Of a stretch of 18,709 bases of DNA, positions 7,337 to 15,177 are shown piece by piece; the stretch's first letter is position 1, and each line of letters opens with the position of its first letter. The DNA is from JAHIYU01 sp964476155 (GTDB taxonomy: Bacteria; Krumholzibacteriota; Krumholzibacteriia; LZORAL124-64-63), in contig CAYYYS010000050.1 of NCBI GenBank assembly GCA_964476155.1, forward strand, positions 1 through 18,709, given 5' to 3'. The notes beneath the pieces were generated by a model that made no database searches, was not told the DNA's origin, and worked only from the letters and a program-made list of their open reading frames with translations. The position numbers and the translations under genes were made by a program.

Positions 7337-9862
7337 TCAGTAATCCAACCGTATCAGGAACGGATACTCCTCGTCCTCGGGATTGACCCGACAAGCCTCC
7401 TGCAACGCACGCAACCCACCCGCCCGATCTCCCATGAACTTCCGATACAAACTCTCGCTAAGCAGCTGGTTACCGCTGACGAAACGAGCCATGCGATCGG
7501 GGTCGTCGACGTTGTGGAAGACATCGTCGAGCACGCAGCGGTTCTCCATGAGGTAGCGCAGGTTGAGAGCGATGTTGTCGGGGTCGAGGCACGCCGGGGC
7601 GAAGAACTCCGTGTAGGAGTGGTCGTCGGTGTTGAAGCGTGGACTGGGCACGAGTTCGGCGATCTTGTCGCCGTCGAGCATCAGGGTCGCCGCCAAGTGG
7701 TACGGGTCGACATAGAAATGAGCGTCACGACCGATGGCGTCGACCCGCGCCGACCAGTCGGCGAAGTCAATCGACATGGGCTCGGTCAGCCCCAGCAGGA
7801 CCGCATGATAGTGCCCCAGCCAGACCGAACAGTCGGGAAACACGTCGGCGAAAGTGGCGATGATGCCCATCAACTCGTCGATGCGCAGCTTGTGCAGGGG
7901 CAGGTACTGCGACACCATGCCGCCCGGCTTCAGGTGATCGCGACAGAGAGTGAAGTAGTCGCGCGTGTAGAGGTTGCCCGAGCCCAGGATCGGGTGGGTC
8001 GGGTCGCAGGAAATCAGGTCGTAGCACTCGTTCGTGAGCTGGAGATGGTGGCGCCCGTCACCAGACAGGATCTCCAGCCGAGGGTCGTTCACCACATCGT
8101 GGTTAAGATCGCGATAGAAGACCGCCGCGTCCTTCAGCCCTGTCACCAGTTCCACGCAGGTGATCGAGTCGACTTCCGGATGCGAAGCGATGGCCGACGT
8201 GGTCACGCCGATCCCGAACCCGATCACCAACACGTCTCCCCCGTCTAGCCCGGCCAGGAACGGGAAGTGGCCGACCATCTTGACGACCTTGACCGCGTCG
8301 TAGGTCGACCCGATCACCGCGCTGTTGTTGACGAAAGTGTATTTCGATTCGGTGCGCGTGTTGCGGTCACGACCCACCGTGAGCGTCCCCTCCACCGACT
8401 CCTGGTAGAACAGGATGTCGCGGTCGAAGCGGGCGAACGAGGGCGGTAGAATACGGATATCGGGCTGGAAGACGATGACCGTGACGAGCACGACCAAAAT
8501 CCCGAAGAACACGGGCTTGGCGACCGACACCGCGCCGCCCGAAGGTCGCCGGTGCAGGATCCACAGCACCGCGACGACCTGCATGACCAGCATCAGCACC
8601 ACCGACAGGGCCGCGCCGAGCCAGGGCAGCAGCACGAAGGCGGCAACGACCGGTCCGATCACCGCGCCGATCGTGTTGACCAGCAGCACACGGCCCACGT
8701 CGCCGGCGACGGTGTCGCGCCCCGTCGCATACATGCTGCAAGCCAACGGGAAGGCGTAGCCCGAAGCAACTGCGGGCGGGAAGACAACCAACAAGGCTGC
8801 AACGAACGGCAGTAACAGCACGCGCGCCAAGGGAGCGGTCAGCAGCGACTGGAAGGGGAACATGAGCACATCGGGCAGATTGATCAGCAGGATCAGGCCC
8901 AGCACCGTGGTCGCGCCCAGCAGCAGGATCACGCGGTTCAGGGCGGCCAAACGGTCGGTGACGCGGTGACCCTGTCGTGCGAAGAGGGCGCTACCCGCGA
9001 AGAGACCCAGGATCGCCAGCGAGGAGATCAGGGCGAAGGTGTAGCTCGTGTTGGTCAGGTAAATGCGGAACATGCGCATCCACAATACCTGCAGGCCCAG
9101 GATGCTGAAGCCGCAGACGAAGGCGCCCACCAGGGCGGAGATGCGGAGCGTGACGTGATCGGCGGCGGCGGACGATTTCTTGCGGCTCGACGTTTTCGTC
9201 TCCACGGCGATCGGCTCAGTCGCTATCGTGAACGCCCGTGTCGCAAACACCCACAGCCCCAGGATCAGATTGACGGCCACCGCCAGCAGCGTGGTATTGC
9301 GCTGGCCGAGCGCGCCGAGCAGAACGAATCCCGTCAACAAACCGCCGACGGCGCTGCCCAGGGTTTCCAGGGCGTAGAGTCGGCCGAGAGTAACGGCGAT
9401 GGAGCCGCGCGCGCCCACGGCGACCTTGCTGATCAGTGGGAAGACACCGCCCATCAGGAACGCCGGTGCGAAGAGCAACAGGGCGGCCACGACAAAGACC
9501 AGCCATTCGATCGGCCCGGCGGCCAGGCCCGCGTTGCCCAACCAGGCATAGAGCTGCGGGATGAAGCGGATGATCAACACGTAGTCCAGGGCGCTGGCGA
9601 GACCGATCCCAACGAGCAACGTGCCGAGCAGTCGACCGACGGCGGGGCTGCGATCGGCGGCGCGGCCCAGAACGCGGGCGCCTACGCCGAAACCGGCCAT
9701 GAACGAAGCGAGCACAATGGTCGCAGCGGTGACGGTCGTACCCAGAACGAGCGAAAGCAGACGGTGCCAGCTGACCTCGTAGAGCAGGAAAGAGAAACCT
9801 GTCAGAAAGATGATGACCTGGGCCGCCGTGGGACCGCGCCGAGGTGTGGATTGCTCGCTCAT
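7337..9862 (-). CDS. Membrane protein fused to a spermidine-synthase-like domain (paralogue 1)
   Basis: The product has 841 residues from the ATG at 9862. GGAG at 9868-9871 lies 5 nt away and favours this ATG over a GTG at 9868. The N-terminal half (about 15-480) has many hydrophobic segments in two blocks split by a charged linker near 220-240, resembling the integral-membrane part of fused MFS/spermidine-synthase proteins. The C-terminal part carries an aminopropyltransferase-like Rossmann domain: the nucleotide-binding glycine motif VLVIGFGIG near residue 550, SGDGRHHL, and YDLISCDPTHP near 620, where an Asp-Pro is kept. The last 40 residues look TPR-like. True spermidine synthases move an aminopropyl group from decarboxylated SAM to putrescine; whether this membrane-bound version does so is not known. 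It lies 87 nt downstream of a paralogue of the same architecture. Confidence 0.88.
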   Translation of the reverse strand: MSEQSTPRRGPTAAQVIIFLTGFSFLLYEVSWHRLLSLVLGTTVTAATIVLASFMAGFGVGARVLGRAADRSPAVGRLLGTLLVGIGLASALDYVLIIRFIPQLYAWLGNAGLAAGPIEWLVFVVAALLLFAPAFLMGGVFPLISKVAVGARGSIAVTLGRLYALETLGSAVGGLLTGFVLLGALGQRNTTLLAVAVNLILGLWVFATRAFTIATEPIAVETKTSSRKKSSAAADHVTLRISALVGAFVCGFSILGLQVLWMRMFRIYLTNTSYTFALISSLAILGLFAGSALFARQGHRVTDRLAALNRVILLLGATTVLGLILLINLPDVLMFPFQSLLTAPLARVLLLPFVAALLVVFPPAVASGYAFPLACSMYATGRDTVAGDVGRVLLVNTIGAVIGPVVAAFVLLPWLGAALSVVLMLVMQVVAVLWILHRRPSGGAVSVAKPVFFGILVVLVTVIVFQPDIRILPPSFARFDRDILFYQESVEGTLTVGRDRNTRTESKYTFVNNSAVIGSTYDAVKVVKMVGHFPFLAGLDGGDVLVIGFGIGVTTSAIASHPEVDSITCVELVTGLKDAAVFYRDLNHDVVNDPRLEILSGDGRHHLQLTNECYDLISCDPTHPILGSGNLYTRDYFTLCRDHLKPGGMVSQYLPLHKLRIDELMGIIATFADVFPDCSVWLGHYHAVLLGLTEPMSIDFADWSARVDAIGRDAHFYVDPYHLAATLMLDGDKIAELVPSPRFNTDDHSYTEFFAPACLDPDNIALNLRYLMENRCVLDDVFHNVDDPDRMARFVSGNQLLSESLYRKFMGDRAGGLRALQEACRVNPEDEEYPFLIRLDY

Positions 9863-9884
9863 CGTCACTCCGGTGTAAAGAGAT

Positions 9885-9907
9885 CGCCGAGGCCGAGCGC
9901 CTCGGCG
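9885..9907 (-). terminator. Hairpin between the two synthase-like genes
   Basis: CGCCGAGG (9885-9892) and CCTCGGCG (9900-9907) form a perfect 8-bp stem with a 7-nt loop. On the minus strand it is followed by ATCTCTTT, so it could be a weak intrinsic terminator or a leader hairpin just before the next ribosome site. Confidence 0.35.
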
Positions 9908-9949
9908 GAACCCATTCTAGCAAGCGATGGGACTACAGTCGACCAGAGG

Positions 9950-12421
9950 TCAGCGGGCATTCGGTGCGTTCCGGAGGATATGGCGCGGGAAGTCCGGGAC
10001 ATAACGGCGTCGCGTCTGAGAGTCTGTAAAAAACTGGCGCAACGAGTCCTGCGAGGCCAGACGGTGGGAGGCGAAGTGGTCCAACAAGAGACGGGGCTGG
10101 TAGGTGATGCTGGCGGGATTGGACAGGTTCTCGAACATGTAGGCCAGGTCGTTTCGCTCGTCGCTGATGACCGGCAAATCCCCGTACTCCATGCGCAAGT
10201 CCTTCTCTACCATCAGGATCCTGGCCAGCAGGCCTACGGGCCCCGGCACTTGCAGACGTTCCAGGTCCCAGAGTACGTATTGCTGGAGAGAGTAGCGATT
10301 CTCGATCTGTTGCAGATCTATCGGGGAGCGGCTCCCCACCAGGATCAGCTCCTCTCCCGCACCGACGAAGAGGAGGGAATGCGGGAACATCTGGACGAAG
10401 GTCGCCACGATCAATTCGCACGCTCGGGGCGGCAGCTGATAGATGGGCAGCCACTGGGTCATCATGCCCCGGGGCGTGAGGTGCTCCAGCACCTTTTCGT
10501 AGTACTCCTTGGAGTAGAGACGGTAGACACCGACCATGAGCGGGGGCGGAGGTTCGCTGGTGATCAGGTCGTAGCGACGGTCGGTGAGATTCAGGAAGTT
10601 GCGCCCATCGTCGTTGATGTACCTCATCCGTGGATCGAGATAAACCCGGTCATTGGAGCGCTCGAACTCCGAAGCGGTGTGCAGTACGGTTCGGTTCAGA
10701 TCGACCACGTCGATCTCTTTCACCGTTTCGTGGGCGGCAATGGCTGAAGCCGTGTTCCCCACTCCGAATCCGACCAACAGGACCCGCCGGGGATCGGGTT
10801 GTGCGAGCAACGGGAAGTGCGCCATCAGTCGCATGTAATGTTGAGACGGGAAATTCGTCCCTGACATGGAGTGTCCGTCGAAGTACAGGTATTCGCCGGT
10901 CGGTTCGGACACGATATACGTGGTGTGCATCAGATTGCTCTTCATGGCCCGGACGGGATATCGGGCCGCGGGACTTCTCGGTTGCGCAAACCCGGGATCG
11001 TACTCCGACGGCGTGAACACGGCCGCAACCGCGAACACCACGACCGCGGCCGACGGAACCCAGACCGAGAGCCGCCGGCTCTCGCGGATCAGGGCCAAGA
11101 GCAACAGCCCGATCACCAAGAAGACCATCATCAGCTTCAACGAGTAGAAGATGCTCACCCGCGGGGCGAGATAGGTGAAGCCGACCAGACCGATGCAGAA
11201 CGTCAGGGTGTTCAGCCCGTAAGCCATGCCGAGGTGTCGACGATCGGCCTGGAGACGGTTGCACACATACGGAAGCAGCATGGACAGGGCCAGGAAGACC
11301 GGAAAGACGAATATCCCCGTATACGCGAGAAGTTGCGTCAGGCTCGCCGGGAACGAAATAGGCAGCGCCCCCGGATTATCCTGCAGTCCGAAGCGGATGG
11401 TGGCGGCCCGTATCGTCTCGGCGTCATAGGTGCGATCGAGCATCCATCCTATGATGGCGTGGGCTTTCTTCCATGTAATCCAATACCCGGCAGCCCCGAG
11501 CACACAGGCGATCTTGATGTGAGTCAGTCGCAGCCAGGCCAGATTCCTCACCAGGGCACTTCCGACGAAGATGGCCAGGATAACCCAGAAGGATATGAAC
11601 GACATGAGAGTGGAGGACTTGGCGGCGATGAAGCCGATCCGCTTGAACATGTCGCCTTCGAGAGCGCCGGTGAGCAGCCCGCTCAGGATGGCGATTGTGG
11701 TGAGTACGCTGAAAAGCCCGGGCCGGTCTGGTTTCGACGATTCTTTCGGTGATGGCTCGGCGTCCGTGGCGGAAGCCGCGCCCTTCAGCAGCATCACAAG
11801 ACCGAGCACCCCGTTGATCGCGGCCATCACCAGGAAGGTCGACGTATGCCCGATGGTCGGGAGCAGGAGGATCTGACAGGCCAAAACACCCGAGCAGGCC
11901 CCCAGGGTGTTCCACGCGTAGAGGGCGGCAGGGAACCGGGCATCGCGCTGGAAAACGGCGCAGAGCAGAGGGTAGGTAACACCCATGAAGAAGCACGGCA
12001 GGAAAACCGTGAGCGTGGCGATCGACATCTTCGAAATCTGATAAGCGAACGTCGCCTGGTAGATCCCGTCGGATTGAATCCGATAGGGAAACACGCCCCA
12101 TGCGTCGGCCGGAACGAAGCGAGTCAGGAGAGTGAGCAGCACTGACATGGTAACCAGCAACTCGATCAAACCGTAGGCGCGTAGCTTATCCTTCAGTCCG
12201 GTCAGGCGCTGCAGCCAGTCCACGACCCTCCGACTGACCAACGCCCCCGCGCCCAACCCCACGATGAAGTTGGACAGCACCAGGATGAAGGTCAGGCTCG
12301 AACAGCCGAACTGATCCACGTAGATCCGGTACCACGAGACCTGATACCCCAGGCTGACGAATCCGGATAGGCAGTAGATCGCATAGATCCATCGCGCGGG
12401 CGTCGTTGAGCTGCGCTTCAT
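9950..12421 (-). CDS. Membrane protein fused to a spermidine-synthase-like domain (paralogue 2)
   Basis: The product has 823 residues from the ATG at 12421. The frame also offers a TTG at 12454, but neither start has a clear ribosome site; MKRSSTTPARW followed directly by a membrane helix makes the ATG the more natural N-terminus. Membrane segments fill about residues 10-460. The Rossmann domain has VLLVGFGVG near residue 549, VVDLNRT, and NDDGRNFL. Where paralogue 1 has CDPTHP, this one has SEPPPPL (near 624), so the Asp often used in catalysis by aminopropyltransferases is replaced by Glu-Pro. The two paralogues share layout and length but are clearly diverged. A good promoter lies about 155 nt upstream. 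Function is unassigned; an altered substrate or loss of the classical reaction is possible. Confidence 0.87.
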   Translation of the reverse strand: MKRSSTTPARWIYAIYCLSGFVSLGYQVSWYRIYVDQFGCSSLTFILVLSNFIVGLGAGALVSRRVVDWLQRLTGLKDKLRAYGLIELLVTMSVLLTLLTRFVPADAWGVFPYRIQSDGIYQATFAYQISKMSIATLTVFLPCFFMGVTYPLLCAVFQRDARFPAALYAWNTLGACSGVLACQILLLPTIGHTSTFLVMAAINGVLGLVMLLKGAASATDAEPSPKESSKPDRPGLFSVLTTIAILSGLLTGALEGDMFKRIGFIAAKSSTLMSFISFWVILAIFVGSALVRNLAWLRLTHIKIACVLGAAGYWITWKKAHAIIGWMLDRTYDAETIRAATIRFGLQDNPGALPISFPASLTQLLAYTGIFVFPVFLALSMLLPYVCNRLQADRRHLGMAYGLNTLTFCIGLVGFTYLAPRVSIFYSLKLMMVFLVIGLLLLALIRESRRLSVWVPSAAVVVFAVAAVFTPSEYDPGFAQPRSPAARYPVRAMKSNLMHTTYIVSEPTGEYLYFDGHSMSGTNFPSQHYMRLMAHFPLLAQPDPRRVLLVGFGVGNTASAIAAHETVKEIDVVDLNRTVLHTASEFERSNDRVYLDPRMRYINDDGRNFLNLTDRRYDLITSEPPPPLMVGVYRLYSKEYYEKVLEHLTPRGMMTQWLPIYQLPPRACELIVATFVQMFPHSLLFVGAGEELILVGSRSPIDLQQIENRYSLQQYVLWDLERLQVPGPVGLLARILMVEKDLRMEYGDLPVISDERNDLAYMFENLSNPASITYQPRLLLDHFASHRLASQDSLRQFFTDSQTRRRYVPDFPRHILRNAPNAR

Positions 12422-12575
12422 GGAACGGGAGAATCGAGGGGGGAAAGCCCGCAAGGCATCGACGGCGAGAGGCGTGATCCAGATCGACCGCCCCTGTCAT
12501 CCCTAGCGGACAGTCTTTTCGCGTATAGGTAATCCAACTGTGTATTTTCACCTTTCGATGCTGAATCCGGGATCG

Positions 12576-12604
12576 ATCATACCTTTCGTATTAAGTCGGG
12601 TCAA
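12576..12604 (-). promoter_or_regulatory. Sigma70-like promoter of the synthase-like pair
   Basis: On the minus strand TTGACC (12604-12599) and TATGAT (12581-12576) each match five of six consensus bases and are 17 bp apart. Transcription would start near 12569, leaving a leader of roughly 148 nt before the ATG at 12421. The leader has a small CTGTC/GACAG hairpin but no riboswitch class that I recognise. Confidence 0.6.
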
Positions 12605-12641
12605 TTACCAATTACCGGGCCGTGGATTCGGCACGATTCAA

Positions 12642-13364
12642 TCAGAAGATGATGCCCAACGTCGCAGCGATGCTGTTGTGTTTATAGGCCTGGTTCGGAT
12701 CCACCCCGATGCCGTTCTCGAAGTCCAGCAACCCCATCTTGTAGCGCACGCCGAAAAGGAACTCGGTCTCCTTGTAATTGGCGAGGAACTCGACCCCCAG
12801 GATGGCCTGGTTGTCACGAGTGAAGACGGAATCGGTGATGGTGACCGTATCGGAGAACAGATACCCGTCGACCTGCGAATCGAGACACAGCTCGGACTTC
12901 AACGCGAAGGCGAAGGACAAGCCGGCCACGGCGCGCCACTGTCCCCCGGCGAGAGGCAGAGGGATGATGGCCACGACAGGCAGCTCGAGGTATGTCGTCT
13001 TGATGGACACATCGCCGGAGATATCCGCGGTGCCGAAATCGTCCAGGCGGACAATCCCCTCGAACGCCCCCTTCCCGCCCAGTTCGGCAAAGAGCGCCGA
13101 GGCGCGGAAGTTGAGTCCCGACGTCATGCGGGTCATGGCGAAGATACCCGTGGTCATGCCCAGCCGACCCTTGTCGAGGGTACCATCGATCTCCTCGAAC
13201 GACTCGAACTGGGGGCCGGTAAAGAGCTGGGGCGTGTCGCCGGAGATGGTGCTCTGGTTGGCGCCGATCAGGAAGCCGAAGTCGATGTCGACCTGGGCTT
13301 GGGCGGTGGCGGCGGACAAGACGGCGGCTAGTAAAGCGGCAACGGACAGACGAGCGAAACACAT
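12642..13364 (-). CDS. Small outer-membrane beta-barrel protein, PorT-like
   Basis: The product has 240 residues with a clear signal peptide (MCFARLSVAALLAAVLSAA, then TAQAQ). The mature part begins DIDFGFLIGANQS and shows alternating strands, with a central ELPVVAIIPLP and a C-terminus NSIAATLGIIF ending in Phe. This matches the 8-stranded outer-membrane beta-barrel fold often annotated PorT-like or OMP_b-brl_2. The ATG at 13364 follows GGAGAG at 13371-13376 with 6 nt spacing; the frame stays open upstream, but that part lacks a signal or ribosome site. It is transcribed away from the PilZ gene. Its stop lies 37 nt before the promoter of the synthase-like pair, so it is probably a separate unit. 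Specific function is unknown. Confidence 0.82.
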   Translation of the reverse strand: MCFARLSVAALLAAVLSAATAQAQVDIDFGFLIGANQSTISGDTPQLFTGPQFESFEEIDGTLDKGRLGMTTGIFAMTRMTSGLNFRASALFAELGGKGAFEGIVRLDDFGTADISGDVSIKTTYLELPVVAIIPLPLAGGQWRAVAGLSFAFALKSELCLDSQVDGYLFSDTVTITDSVFTRDNQAILGVEFLANYKETEFLFGVRYKMGLLDFENGIGVDPNQAYKHNSIAATLGIIF

Positions 13365-13560
13365 TCTTTGCTCTCCAATGAGCTGGGTTCGGATATCAGG
13401 GGTGGCGGCGTGTCCTATAAGGTGCCACTTGACGGGGGGCTTGCGCAAGTGTGTACCTGCCATTCGACGATGGACTGGAAGCGGCCAGGATGAGAGGATG
13501 GGACCGTACAGAACAAATCGCCCGTACCCACACCGCCCCGGCCGACATGGAGGTCGCCCG

Positions 13561-14178
13561 ATGCTCAGAATCGACACACCTGTCCAACTCCAGGACCCAC
13601 GCATCACCAACCGTCGCGAATTCCTGACGGGCCGCGTGGTGCAGACCGCCACCGAGAACTTCGTTGGCGATTTCATCGTTTCGGGTCTTGAGATCACACC
13701 CGACGACGACCTGGTCGTCTACTACGAAGCCAAGCGCAAGTTCATGCAGCAGGCCGCCCGCGCCGTGTCCGTGTCGGAGGCCGAGAACGGCCTGCGCATC
13801 GAGCTGATGCCGGTCGGTGAACCCGTCGCTGCCGAAGGGCGCGAGGTCTACCGCGTACCCTGTTCCGGCACCGGCATCCTCGCCGTCCTGGACGCCGACG
13901 CGGACTGCCCGCTGCTCGACGTCTCGTCCCTCGGCTTCGCCGTCAACGCCACCACGGAGCATTCCATCGGCAAGTGCCTCGACGTATCCATCGACTGGGA
14001 CGACGCGACCTACATGGGCTCCGCCAGTATCCAGAGCGTACGCGGCATCAGCCACGGTCGCACCCGATACGGCTTGCGCTTCCTGGACGATGCCAAACCC
14101 GGCGAACTCCAGAAGGGTCTGATGAAGATCAGCATGACGGTCGAGCGCCAGCACCTGAAAAACATGTCCGGCAACTGA
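13561..14178 (+). CDS. PilZ-domain protein, likely c-di-GMP binding
   Basis: The protein has 205 residues, starting at the ATG at 13561 behind GGAGGT with 6 nt spacing. The C-terminal PilZ domain (about 92-200) has both conserved c-di-GMP contacts: RxxxR as REVYR (94-98) and D/NxSxxG as DVSSLG (120-125). The N-terminal half (1-85) resembles the split-barrel domain of YcgR-like proteins in layout, although the similarity is weak. There is no signal peptide or membrane segment, so it should act in the cytoplasm as a second-messenger receptor. Nothing nearby makes or degrades c-di-GMP. The target process cannot be read from this window. Confidence 0.88.
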   Translation: MLRIDTPVQLQDPRITNRREFLTGRVVQTATENFVGDFIVSGLEITPDDDLVVYYEAKRKFMQQAARAVSVSEAENGLRIELMPVGEPVAAEGREVYRVPCSGTGILAVLDADADCPLLDVSSLGFAVNATTEHSIGKCLDVSIDWDDATYMGSASIQSVRGISHGRTRYGLRFLDDAKPGELQKGLMKISMTVERQHLKNMSGN

Positions 14179-14188
14179 TCCGCGCCAG

Positions 14189-14217
14189 AGCGGGTCGGAC
14201 CCTACCTCCGGCCCGCT
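14189..14217. terminator. Bidirectional hairpin between convergent genes
   Basis: AGCGGGTCGGA (14189-14199) pairs with TCCGGCCCGCT (14207-14217): 11 pairs with one G-U and a 7-nt loop. It lies between the convergent PilZ and NTF2-like genes, where a shared terminator is expected. There is no long T-run on either side. Confidence 0.55.
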
Positions 14218-14253
14218 TCTCACCTGGCTGGCAAGTCATGGACAGGGCAAACC

Positions 14254-14742
14254 TCAACAATCCGACTGGGACGAATCGATGGCCATCGTGGTCGATTGAC
14301 TGTAGACGACCTGCCATCCGCTCTTTCCGTGGACCCAGACGTTCACCCAGCGGAACGTCTTCGACTCGGCGCCTGCGGGACTCAGCCATTCGGCAGACGC
14401 GATCCCCGTCACGACAGCAGTACCTTCGTAGAGCCTCACGGACATCGAATCGATCGTCTGCGATTTCGGCGGGATGACGGATACGATCATATCGATGTGT
14501 TCCGTCTTCGTGAGGATCCGGTTCCCACCGACCGTGTAGTCATCGGCGAGAAGTCGATTCAGAGCCGCTTTATCCCGGCTCAGAATCGCGTCGTTTAATT
14601 CATGCTCGAGTTGCTTGATGGTTTCGCGGGTTGCCCCTGCAGTCCCACTTTCGGAGCTGTTCGTCGAGGCTTCGACGTCGTCACACAAGAGCAAGACGGT
14701 GATCAAGAGAATCAGCGTGACGCTGGCCGGTTTGCGGATCAT
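14254..14742 (-). CDS. Exported NTF2-like (DUF4440/SnoaL-type) protein
   Basis: The product has 162 residues. A signal peptide covers about residues 1-25, with a hydrophobic core SVTLILLITVLLL. After a short Ser/Thr-rich linker comes an NTF2-like fold: the helix ETIKQLEHELNDAILSRDKAALNRLLADDYTVG, then strands ending in KTFRWVNVWVHGKSGWQVVYSQST. That pattern is typical of DUF4440/SnoaL-like proteins. The ATG at 14742 has GTGGAG upstream with 8 nt spacing. A Cys at the end of the signal (LLLC) is a poor lipobox. These small domains are used for many purposes, so no role is assigned. It converges on the PilZ gene and stands alone. Confidence 0.8.
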   Translation of the reverse strand: MIRKPASVTLILLITVLLLCDDVEASTNSSESGTAGATRETIKQLEHELNDAILSRDKAALNRLLADDYTVGGNRILTKTEHIDMIVSVIPPKSQTIDSMSVRLYEGTAVVTGIASAEWLSPAGAESKTFRWVNVWVHGKSGWQVVYSQSTTMAIDSSQSDC

Positions 14743-14862
14743 TCGTCATTCTCCACTTCTGTCGTTCGGAAACACGGAATTCACTGAGGGTTTCGGCAAT
14801 GAAGTCGTTTTTACAGAAACCTCGCCCGGCTGTTCCGGTGTATTTTACTCTTATATTAAATT

Positions 14863-14876
14863 ATCTCGACCGAGAT
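14863..14876. repeat. 14-bp palindrome ATCTCG-AC-CGAGAT
   Basis: Two 6-bp half-sites are separated by 2 bp, in an AT-rich stretch 121 nt upstream of the NTF2-like gene. The size and symmetry suit a dimeric regulator. Confidence 0.5.
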
Positions 14877-14891
14877 GATATCCAAGGATAA

Positions 14892-14913
14892 GCGTTTTAC
14901 ACGTGTAAAACGC
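14892..14913. promoter_or_regulatory. Perfect 22-bp palindrome, candidate operator
   Basis: The half-site GCGTTTTACAC is followed immediately by its exact reverse complement, GTGTAAAACGC. With no loop it is unlikely to be a terminator and suits a dimeric DNA-binding protein. It lies between two divergent genes, 150 nt from one and 265 nt from the other. I cannot match it to a known regulator with confidence. Confidence 0.6.
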
Positions 14914-14946
14914 CAAGCTGGGTATTCAGGATCATGCATACTCAGC

Positions 14947-14971
14947 CTGTGCCTGCCAAGAGAAGGCACAG
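14947..14971 (+). other. Hairpin in the upstream region of the Ig-like lipoprotein gene
   Basis: CTGTGCCT (14947-14954) and AGGCACAG (14964-14971) form an 8-bp stem with a 9-nt loop. It is followed by an A-run rather than a T-run on the plus strand, so it is not an intrinsic terminator in that direction. It may be leader structure. Confidence 0.35.
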
Positions 14972-15027
14972 ACAAAAAAACTAGATTTGCATGTCCTCTT
15001 GGATGTTGATAGCCTCCGGATCTGCAC

Positions 15028-15051
15028 ACGATTCGTACGATACGATTCGTA
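15028..15051. repeat. 10-bp direct repeat ACGATTCGTA
   Basis: Two exact copies (15028-15037 and 15042-15051) are spaced 14 bp start to start, upstream of the Ig-like lipoprotein gene. They could be tandem regulator sites. Confidence 0.4.
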
Positions 15052-15072
15052 GCCGAGAAGTGGTTCCCGGCA

Positions 15073-15088
15073 GATCCAGTACTGGATC
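15073..15088. repeat. Perfect 16-bp palindrome GATCCAGTACTGGATC
   Basis: The reverse complement is identical. It lies 90 nt upstream of the Ig-like lipoprotein gene. It may be an operator or only a chance palindrome. Confidence 0.4.
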
Positions 15089-15177
15089 CATCGCGAAAGC
15101 AGTTCACCGTCGGGCATCTCGTCTCCACACCGGCGACATCGCCCCGTGAGGGTCTGATCTGCAACGAAAGGTAAGCC

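Larger units (their letters stand above)
14743..15177. other. Palindrome-rich intergenic region
   Basis: These 435 nt lie between divergent genes (the NTF2-like gene on minus, the Ig-like lipoprotein gene on plus). I see no gene. They contain three perfect or near-perfect palindromes, one 10-bp direct repeat and one hairpin, listed separately. I could not fix a convincing -35/-10 pair for either direction. Confidence 0.6.

Noticed and set aside
8966..10747. 593-codon plus-strand open frame
   Set aside because: It is antisense to the two membrane/synthase-like genes, rich in Gln, Asp, Gly and Arg, with no domain character. It is a by-product of GC-rich codon use.
12186..12551. 121-codon minus-strand frame overlapping the start of paralogue 2
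   Set aside because: It is out of frame with the membrane protein, and its N-terminus lies in the leader with a poorly placed ribosome site. It looks like a shadow.
13396..14223. 275-codon minus-strand frame opposite the PilZ gene
   Set aside because: The plus strand has the PilZ motifs and an ideal ribosome site; this frame is a shadow.
14947..14980. Intrinsic terminator
   Set aside because: The 8-bp hairpin is followed on the plus strand by A residues, and on the minus strand the T-run comes before, not after, the stem.
14970..15070. Possible c-di-GMP-I (GEMM) riboswitch before the lipoprotein gene
   Set aside because: A GCCTCCGG string recalls the GEMM core, and a PilZ gene is near. However, the GNRA-capped helix, its receptor and the GGGCAAACC-type strand are not found, so the call is not supported.
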